Below, piece by piece: positions 6,226-10,563 of a stretch of 10,563 bases of DNA (its first letter is position 1; each line of letters starts with the position of its first letter). Source of the stretch: Clostridium sp. UBA6758 (lineage in GTDB: Bacteria; Bacillota; Clostridia; Clostridiales; Clostridiaceae); assembly GCA_002453475.1 (NCBI GenBank), contig DKGY01000071.1, forward strand, positions 131,319 through 141,881, written 5' to 3'. The translations under genes were made by a program, and so were the position numbers. The notes below the pieces were generated by a model. The model saw only the letters and a program-made list of their open reading frames with translations. It was not told the DNA's origin and did no database searches.

Positions 6226-7023
6226 GTGAAAATTGGACTGGTACAAAATAATATTTTATGGGAAAATAAGCAATTTAACTTATCAGCTAGCAAAGAATTT
6301 TTTAAAAAAGCTAAAGATTTAAAAATAGATTTACTTTTGTTCCCTGAACTTTCCTTTACTGGATTTACAATGAACATAGAAAAATTAAAAGAATTCGATT
6401 TTTCTACTATTGCCTACATTACTAGTTTATGCAAAAGGTATTGCATTAATGCAGGAATAGGTTATATTCAAGGCATTGCTAATGATAAAAAAGGAAGAAA
6501 TAATTATGCAATTATTTCTTCTAACGGAAATATTCTATGTAACTATTCTAAAATACATCCTTTTTCTTATGGTGATGAAAGTAAGTACTATACTGGTGGA
6601 GATGAAATATGTTTTGCACAAATTGATGACATAACACTTTCACCTTTTATATGCTACGACTTAAGATTCCCTGAAGTTTTTCAAATAGCTTCAAAGAAAT
6701 GTGACTTAATTACTGTAGCTGCTAATTGGCCTGAATCTAGAAAAGAACATTGGATAACCTTACTTAGAAGTAGAGCCATCGAAAATCAATGTTATATTGC
6801 TGGAGTTAATAGAATTGGTATTGGTAATAATATAATATATAGTGGAAATTCTTTAATTATAGATCCATTAGGTAAAATTATATGTAGCATAGACGAAGGT
6901 GTGGAAGACATTCTCGTAACAGACATAAATAGATCCTTAGTCAGTAGAGTTAGAACTTCCTTTAAAGTAAAGGAAGATAGGCGCGAATCCCTTTACGATA
7001 AATTAAAAATAAACAATGCATAG
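6226..7023 (+). CDS. Carbon-nitrogen hydrolase of the nitrilase superfamily (omega-amidase-like)
   Basis: A 265-residue cytoplasmic hydrolase that cleaves a non-peptide C-N bond. The catalytic Glu-Lys-Cys triad is intact: Glu41 in LLLFPELSFTGFTMN, Lys109 in YSKIHPFSYGDE, Cys143 in SPFICYDLRFPE; Glu118 is the usual auxiliary glutamate. Asn168 in AANWPESRKEHW and the GNSLIIDPLG strand are also typical. The TGFTMN and ICYDLRFP variants point to the omega-amidase branch (YafV/Nit2-like, deamidating alpha-ketoglutaramate or alpha-ketosuccinamate) rather than a nitrile hydrolase; the exact substrate is inference. The start is GTG, supported by AAGGGGTGAT, an almost complete anti-SD match, five bases upstream. 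There is no terminator between this gene and the next, so some read-through into the winged-helix gene is likely. Confidence 0.9.
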   Translation: MKIGLVQNNILWENKQFNLSASKEFFKKAKDLKIDLLLFPELSFTGFTMNIEKLKEFDFSTIAYITSLCKRYCINAGIGYIQGIANDKKGRNNYAIISSNGNILCNYSKIHPFSYGDESKYYTGGDEICFAQIDDITLSPFICYDLRFPEVFQIASKKCDLITVAANWPESRKEHWITLLRSRAIENQCYIAGVNRIGIGNNIIYSGNSLIIDPLGKIICSIDEGVEDILVTDINRSLVSRVRTSFKVKEDRRESLYDKLKINNA

Positions 7024-7034
7024 AATACAATTTG

Positions 7035-7063
7035 TTGATATTTTTATTTAGGTAATATATAAT
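7035..7063 (+). promoter_or_regulatory. Strong sigma-A promoter of the small winged-helix gene
   Basis: TTGATA (7035-7040), a 17-base spacer and a perfect TATAAT (7058-7063) form the best promoter in the window, starting only 12 bases after the nitrilase-family stop. Transcription would begin near 7070, leaving a leader of about 36 bases before the ATG at 7106. Confidence 0.75.
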
Positions 7064-7105
7064 AAATATTATTAAACAACTATAATTATTAAAAGAGGTG
7101 TAAAC

Positions 7106-7276
7106 ATGATTGATAAAGTTTTAGAAGTACTAAAAAATTCACCTGAACCATTAAAAGCTGGAGAAATTGCAGAAAAAGCTGGTATTGACAAAAAAGAAGT
7201 AGATAAAGCTATAAAATCACTTAAAGCAGAAGATAAAATAGATTCTCCAAAGAGATGCTATTACGCTGCAAAATAA
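7106..7276 (+). CDS. Small winged-helix DNA-binding protein, 56 residues
   Basis: A 56-residue lysine-rich protein beginning [20 protein letters not shown] and ending CYYAAK. The segment from about residue 15 to 41 ([20 protein letters not shown] followed by AIKSLKAE) is a helix-turn-helix of the winged-helix type; the short end [14 protein letters not shown] would be the beta-hairpin wing. It is essentially one winged-helix domain with no ligand or dimerisation domain. Similar stand-alone proteins are annotated in clostridia as small transcriptional regulators, without known targets. The ATG is preceded by AGAGGTG five bases upstream. It has its own strong promoter and a terminator close behind, so it can be made alone and abundantly. 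The even lysine/glutamate composition and full open frame argue that it is a real gene. Confidence 0.85.
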   Translation: MIDKVLEVLKNSPEPLKAGEIAEKAGIDKKEVDKAIKSLKAEDKIDSPKRCYYAAK

Positions 7277-7294
7277 CTAATAAACCAATATTTT

Positions 7295-7345
7295 AAAGAG
7301 TATACCTGAAGTATCTTAATACGCTCTAGATATACTCTTTTTACA
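7295..7345 (+). terminator. Rho-independent terminator of the winged-helix gene
   Basis: AAAGAGTATA (7295-7304) pairs with TATACTCTTT (7331-7340), with a small inner GTAT/ATAC hairpin (7311-7322), followed by a T run continuing to 7342. It starts 19 bases after the stop. On the minus strand the same stem ends in CTTTAAAAT and could weakly serve the converging M42 operon. Confidence 0.75.
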
Positions 7346-7380
7346 TTTTTGATATCTCATTATTTAAAACTGCATTTACG

Positions 7381-7414
7381 TTAAGATATTTAATTATTTC
7401 TTTTAAAATCTTAA
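7381..7414 (-). terminator. Weak inverted repeat behind the M42 operon
   Basis: TTAAGATATTTAA (7381-7393) pairs with TTAAAATCTTAA (7403-7414) with one bulged A and a nine-base loop. On the minus strand it lies 25 bases past the last stop of the M42 operon, but it is almost all A/T and no T run follows, so a terminator role is doubtful. Confidence 0.3.
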
Positions 7415-7438
7415 TATCTAATTTCTTAAGAAGTTGAT

Positions 7439-8431
7439 TTATTCTAGAGTGTAATTATAAATAACTTCTATTCCTTCTTCTATGTCTTTATAATTAACCA
7501 TTTCCATATTTGTATCCTTATATCTTACAGGATAAACTAAAGTTCCAGTCTTAACCCCTATTCCCTCTTTGTGAATTGTTTTACCATCCCCTTGAGTTTC
7601 TCCAAAGATATAATGTGGCTTTTTATCCATTTTCTCATAAACCTTTTCTAATTGCTCTTTCACTTCATGATGCATTAATAAAGTTCTATCCATAAACTTT
7701 ATTCCTGTACCCTTTCCTAAAGAAAACTTTCCACTTCCTCCTAAGGTATCTCCAGCCTTTTCTCCATCTATAACTAAAGCATACATAGGACTTATTTCAT
7801 AGGTAGCTGCTCTTGCTCCTCTTCCTCCTAAAGTGTTTTGAGTTGAGAATACAAAATATATTTCCTTATTTAACTTTTCTAATGACTCATTATTTTCTAT
7901 AAGTTTCTCTATAGCTTTTAGTGACATATAACAGCCTACCCTATTATCTAAAGCTGGTGCAATTATATTCTTTTCTTCCTCTATAACATTAGATGTAATA
8001 GTACATACATCTCCTTCTCTCACTAGTTCTAAAGCTTCTTCTCTACATCCTACTCCTAAATCTATATACATTTCATCTATTTTAGGACTATCTTTAGTTC
8101 CACAAACTCTTCCTGAATTTCCGTTTTCAAATTCCACCATATTATTTACAAAAGCGGATTCATCAAATTCTCCTACTTTTCCAATTCTTAAGAAACCATT
8201 ATCTTCAATATACATAACTATAAATCCCATGGTATCCATGTTAGATGAAATCATAACTTTCTTTTCTTCATCTCCATCGCTCTTACCTAAAACTGCTATA
8301 ACATTTCCCATGCTATCCACTTTATTTTCTACTTCTAAGAAATTTAAATGCTCAACAATTACACTTCTAATTTCCCCTTCGTGCCCACTAACTCCAAAAG
8401 CACCTATCAAATCTTCAAATAATTTATTCAT
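7439..8431 (-). CDS. Degenerate M42-family peptidase paralog, predicted pseudoenzyme
   Basis: A 330-residue protein with the full M42 (TET aminopeptidase/endoglucanase) fold, but with its active site dismantled. Against the neighbouring active paralog, AHMDEVG becomes SSNMDTMG (metal-binding His to Asn64, Glu to Thr67), QEEVGERGA becomes QNTLGGRGA (catalytic Glu to Asn199, metal-binding Glu to Thr200), and CRYIHSS becomes VRYKDTN (metal-binding His to Asp306). Only the bridging aspartate is clearly kept (Asp162 in PALDNRVGC). The open frame, normal length and retained core motifs argue against decay: the gene is maintained for something other than classical peptidase chemistry. The ATG at 8431 has GGAGG eight bases upstream; the in-frame TTG at 8446 overlaps that site. 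It is the last gene of the three-gene M42 operon, 18 bases after the preceding stop. A role as a structural or regulatory subunit is inference. Confidence 0.88.
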   Translation of the reverse strand: MNKLFEDLIGAFGVSGHEGEIRSVIVEHLNFLEVENKVDSMGNVIAVLGKSDGDEEKKVMISSNMDTMGFIVMYIEDNGFLRIGKVGEFDESAFVNNMVEFENGNSGRVCGTKDSPKIDEMYIDLGVGCREEALELVREGDVCTITSNVIEEEKNIIAPALDNRVGCYMSLKAIEKLIENNESLEKLNKEIYFVFSTQNTLGGRGARAATYEISPMYALVIDGEKAGDTLGGSGKFSLGKGTGIKFMDRTLLMHHEVKEQLEKVYEKMDKKPHYIFGETQGDGKTIHKEGIGVKTGTLVYPVRYKDTNMEMVNYKDIEEGIEVIYNYTLE

Positions 8432-8449
8432 CACTAATACCTCCAAAAT

Positions 8450-9478
8450 CTATAGTGTTTTTAAGTATTCTACTAGTAATTTAACTGTATTTTTTATATC
8501 TTCCTTTGATGCTATTGACACTGAAGAGTGAATATATCTGCATGGAACTGAAATAGTAGCAATCTTTGCCCCAAATCCTGTACCATGGAAGGTAGCTGCA
8601 TCGTTTCCTCCAGCTATAGCCTTTCTTCTTTGGTATGGAATATTTAAATTATCTCCTACTTCCATAATGTCATCAGCCACATCAACATCAAATATACTAG
8701 TTAAATCCATTATTGATATAGCCGGTCCCTTACCAACTTCAGTGGCTCTTAGATGTTTAGGAACACTTGGCATATCTGCACATATAGTTCCTTCTAAAGC
8801 AATTCCTAAATCACCCTTTAAATTTAGAGAAGATATGAATGCACCTCTTTCTCCAACCTCTTCTTGAACTGAAAAAACTCCATATAAATCTACATCATAC
8901 TTTTCCTTTAGAGCCTCCATAAGCACTAAACATCCTACTCTATCATCAAAGGCCTTTCCTTTTATAAGACCTTCTCCAAATTCATCATACTCTGTATCAA
9001 AAACTACATACTCACCTAGCTCTATGAGATCTTCACTTTGGTTTCTAGTAGTAGCTCCTATATCAATGCAGCAATCACTATAATTAAGACCCTTTTCTCT
9101 CTCCTCTGCTCCTTGAAGGTGAATTGGTTTTGCTCCAATAACGCCTGGTATTTTATTAGGCCCTATAAGTACAGTCTTAGAAGGTATTATCTTTGCATTT
9201 ATTCCTCCTAAAGCACTAAATCTTAGGCTTCCATCATCATTGTATCCGGTTATAATAAAACCTACCTCATCCATATGAGCATCAACTATTACTTTTCTCC
9301 CTTTTCCCTTTTTATGAACAATAATATTTCCCATTCTATCCACAAAAATTTCATCCACGTAAGAGGTAACCTGCTCTTTAATAAAGCCCCTCACTTCTCC
9401 CTCAAATCCTGAAGGACCACTTAAAGAAGTTAGTTTATCTAAAAGACCATCCTTTTGAAGAATTTCATCTAAAAACAT
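8450..9478 (-). CDS. M42-family metallo-aminopeptidase (active-site complete)
   Basis: A 342-residue cytosolic dinuclear-metal aminopeptidase of the M42 family (glutamyl aminopeptidase/endoglucanase-like, FrvX/YsdC relatives), which in characterised members assembles into dodecameric tetrahedral TET particles that trim peptides released by larger proteases. All expected residues are present: His68 and Asp70 in DAHMDEVGF, bridging Asp178 in KAFDDRVGC, catalytic Glu206 and ligand Glu207 in VQEEVGERGA, Asp235 in TICADMP, His317 in CRYIHSS. The GPSGFEGEVR start and the inserted domain around residues 75-165 are typical. The ATG at 9478 lies within the last codons of the upstream paralog (10-base overlap), with GGAGG seven bases before it, so the two are translationally linked. 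Substrate preference (acidic, hydrophobic or basic) cannot be read from the sequence. Confidence 0.94.
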   Translation of the reverse strand: MFLDEILQKDGLLDKLTSLSGPSGFEGEVRGFIKEQVTSYVDEIFVDRMGNIIVHKKGKGRKVIVDAHMDEVGFIITGYNDDGSLRFSALGGINAKIIPSKTVLIGPNKIPGVIGAKPIHLQGAEEREKGLNYSDCCIDIGATTRNQSEDLIELGEYVVFDTEYDEFGEGLIKGKAFDDRVGCLVLMEALKEKYDVDLYGVFSVQEEVGERGAFISSLNLKGDLGIALEGTICADMPSVPKHLRATEVGKGPAISIMDLTSIFDVDVADDIMEVGDNLNIPYQRRKAIAGGNDAATFHGTGFGAKIATISVPCRYIHSSVSIASKEDIKNTVKLLVEYLKTL

Positions 9479-10509
9479 ACTAATTCCTCCACTTCTTCAC
9501 CCTTTATACTTTCTATTAGTTTTGCCATCATATATCCTGTATTTTTTATATCATCCATATTTACAGTTTCCACCGAAGTATGCATGTATTTTATAGGGAT
9601 TGATATAAGAAGTGTAGCAACACCCTCTCCTGCTATTTGGATATCCCAAGCATCGGTACCTGTATTTCCAGCTTCCACCTCTAATTGAAATGGAATATTA
9701 TATTCTTTACAAACCTTCATAAGATATTTTCTAACCTTTGGATGAATATTAGGTCCTATACAAATTACGCCACCCTTACCTAATTCAGTATCTCCATGTT
9801 CAAGGCCATACATTCCACAATCAAAGGTAACATCTACAGCAATACCTATATCTGGGTTAATCCTATTAGTAGCAGTTTTGGCACCTCTATGTCCTACTTC
9901 CTCTTGAGCAGAGCATACAAAGTAAACATCCATATCATGGTCTATATTTCTAAGTTCCTTAGCACATCTATATAGTGCTACAACTCCCCCTCTATCATCA
10001 ACGGTTTTAACGCTTACATTATTATTTAAAAGTTCTTTATAGTTCCCTTTAACAGTAACATAATCCCCTGGTTTAACTATCTTCTCTAAAGATTCCTTAG
10101 AATAGCCTGTATCGATTAATAAAGAATCTATAGTTACAGCTTTTTTACGATCTTCTTCCTTCATTAAGTGAGGAGGCTTAATTCCTATAATACCGTGAAT
10201 AATTTCTTTTCCATGGATTATAACCTCCTTAGAAACTAAAGTCTTAGGATCAATGCCATTACCTTTAAATGCCAAAAATCCATTTTCTTTTATCTCTGTT
10301 ATAATCATAAACACTTCATCTAGGTGAGCCATAAGCATTATTTTGCCCTTGCCCTTCCCCTTTTTATGAATAATTGTATTATTCAAATTATCCCTAGTAA
10401 CTTGTCCAAATTCTGAGAACACCTCTGCAACATAGTCTCCAAGCCAGTGCTCTCTTCCACTAGGTCCATGAGACATACAAAGGTTTTTAAGTAATTCTTT
10501 ATCCTCCAT
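9469..10509 (-). CDS. M42-family metallo-aminopeptidase, first gene of the operon
   Basis: A 346-residue M42 peptidase, paralogous to the next two genes. Numbered from the chosen start, the active site is complete: His62 in MAHLDEVFM, bridging Asp171 in TVDDRGG, catalytic Glu203 and ligand Glu204 in AQEEVGHRGA, Asp230 in VTFDCGM, His310 in KYMHTS. It differs from its neighbour by Phe for Gly after HLDEV and by GNTGTDAW where the neighbour has GGNDAATF, so the substrate pockets probably differ. Two start codons are possible: ATG at 10515 is only three bases from GGAGG, ATG at 10509 is nine bases away and is preferred; the difference is two residues. The end overlaps the next gene by 10 bases. 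The promoter must lie beyond the right edge, and a copy of the TCCGATGA repeat sits about 35 bases upstream. Confidence 0.93.
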   Translation of the reverse strand: MEDKELLKNLCMSHGPSGREHWLGDYVAEVFSEFGQVTRDNLNNTIIHKKGKGKGKIMLMAHLDEVFMIITEIKENGFLAFKGNGIDPKTLVSKEVIIHGKEIIHGIIGIKPPHLMKEEDRKKAVTIDSLLIDTGYSKESLEKIVKPGDYVTVKGNYKELLNNNVSVKTVDDRGGVVALYRCAKELRNIDHDMDVYFVCSAQEEVGHRGAKTATNRINPDIGIAVDVTFDCGMYGLEHGDTELGKGGVICIGPNIHPKVRKYLMKVCKEYNIPFQLEVEAGNTGTDAWDIQIAGEGVATLLISIPIKYMHTSVETVNMDDIKNTGYMMAKLIESIKGEEVEELVCF

Positions 10510-10543
10510 AATCATAAGCCTCCCCTTCTAATTACAAAATACA

Positions 10544-10563
10544 TTTATCCGATGACTACCAGC
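10544..10563 (-). repeat. Second copy of the galU-leader element edge (cut by window end)
   Basis: These 20 bases match 4891-4910 at 18 of 20 positions (shared TTTATCCGATGA, then TACC and GC), in the same orientation, and in both places 35 bases upstream of the start of a minus-strand gene (measured to the start codons at 4856 and 10509). The rest of this copy lies outside the window, so it is not known whether the two hairpins follow. Confidence 0.55.

Noticed and set aside
6144..6377. Minus-strand open frame across the nitrilase-type promoter and start
   Set aside because: Antisense to a well-supported gene, no ribosome site, no domain.
7439..8431. Decayed pseudogene
   Set aside because: The frame is uninterrupted, the length is normal, the ribosome site is strong, and changes concentrate at catalytic positions while fold motifs such as LDNRVGC and GGRGA remain; a maintained pseudoenzyme fits better.
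8229..8867. Plus-strand open frames inside the M42 genes (8229-8531 and 8667-8867)
   Set aside because: Shadows of the conserved M42 coding strands.
1..10563. CRISPR array, prophage, toxin-antitoxin or defence island
   Set aside because: No regularly spaced direct repeats, no cas, integrase, phage structural or toxin genes were seen; every long open frame belongs to a housekeeping or regulatory family.

Overview
The window reads as chromosome of a low-GC Gram-positive anaerobe, most likely Clostridium in the broad sense. The codon use and intergenic DNA are strongly AT-rich, ribosome binding sites are near-perfect GGAGG types, and the gene families (MoxR ATPase, short SSB, multi-PAS orphan kinase, GalU, YihY, M42 peptidases) fit that group. 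This assignment comes from composition and family content, not from a database match. No CRISPR array, tRNA, rRNA, phage gene or transposase gene was seen.

Left part (1-5938), all on the minus strand, read right to left: a YihY/BrkB-type membrane protein; a GC-rich two-hairpin intergenic element; galU (UTP-glucose-1-phosphate uridylyltransferase) with its own terminator; a soluble three-PAS histidine kinase with its own terminator and no response regulator beside it; a 113-residue single-stranded DNA-binding protein without the usual acidic tip, with its own terminator; and a MoxR-type AAA+ ATPase that runs off the left edge. Each gene looks like a separate transcription unit rather than part of one operon.

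Middle (6175-7344), plus strand: a nitrilase-superfamily amidohydrolase close to the omega-amidase branch, then a 56-residue winged-helix protein with a textbook promoter and its own terminator.

Right part (7439-10515), minus strand: a tight three-gene operon of M42 (glutamyl aminopeptidase/endoglucanase-like, TET-type) metallopeptidase paralogs. The first two genes keep every metal ligand and the catalytic glutamate. The third has lost nearly all of them and should be a pseudoenzyme, possibly a structural or regulatory subunit of a mixed TET particle.

Most worth following up: (1) the inactive M42 paralog kept in frame behind two active ones; (2) the two-hairpin element upstream of galU, one end of which recurs upstream of the M42 operon at the right edge, so it is a dispersed repeat or a structured leader RNA family; (3) the orphan PAS kinase with three helically phased CTAC repeats next to its likely promoter. 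No complete new defence or mobile system can be supported here.
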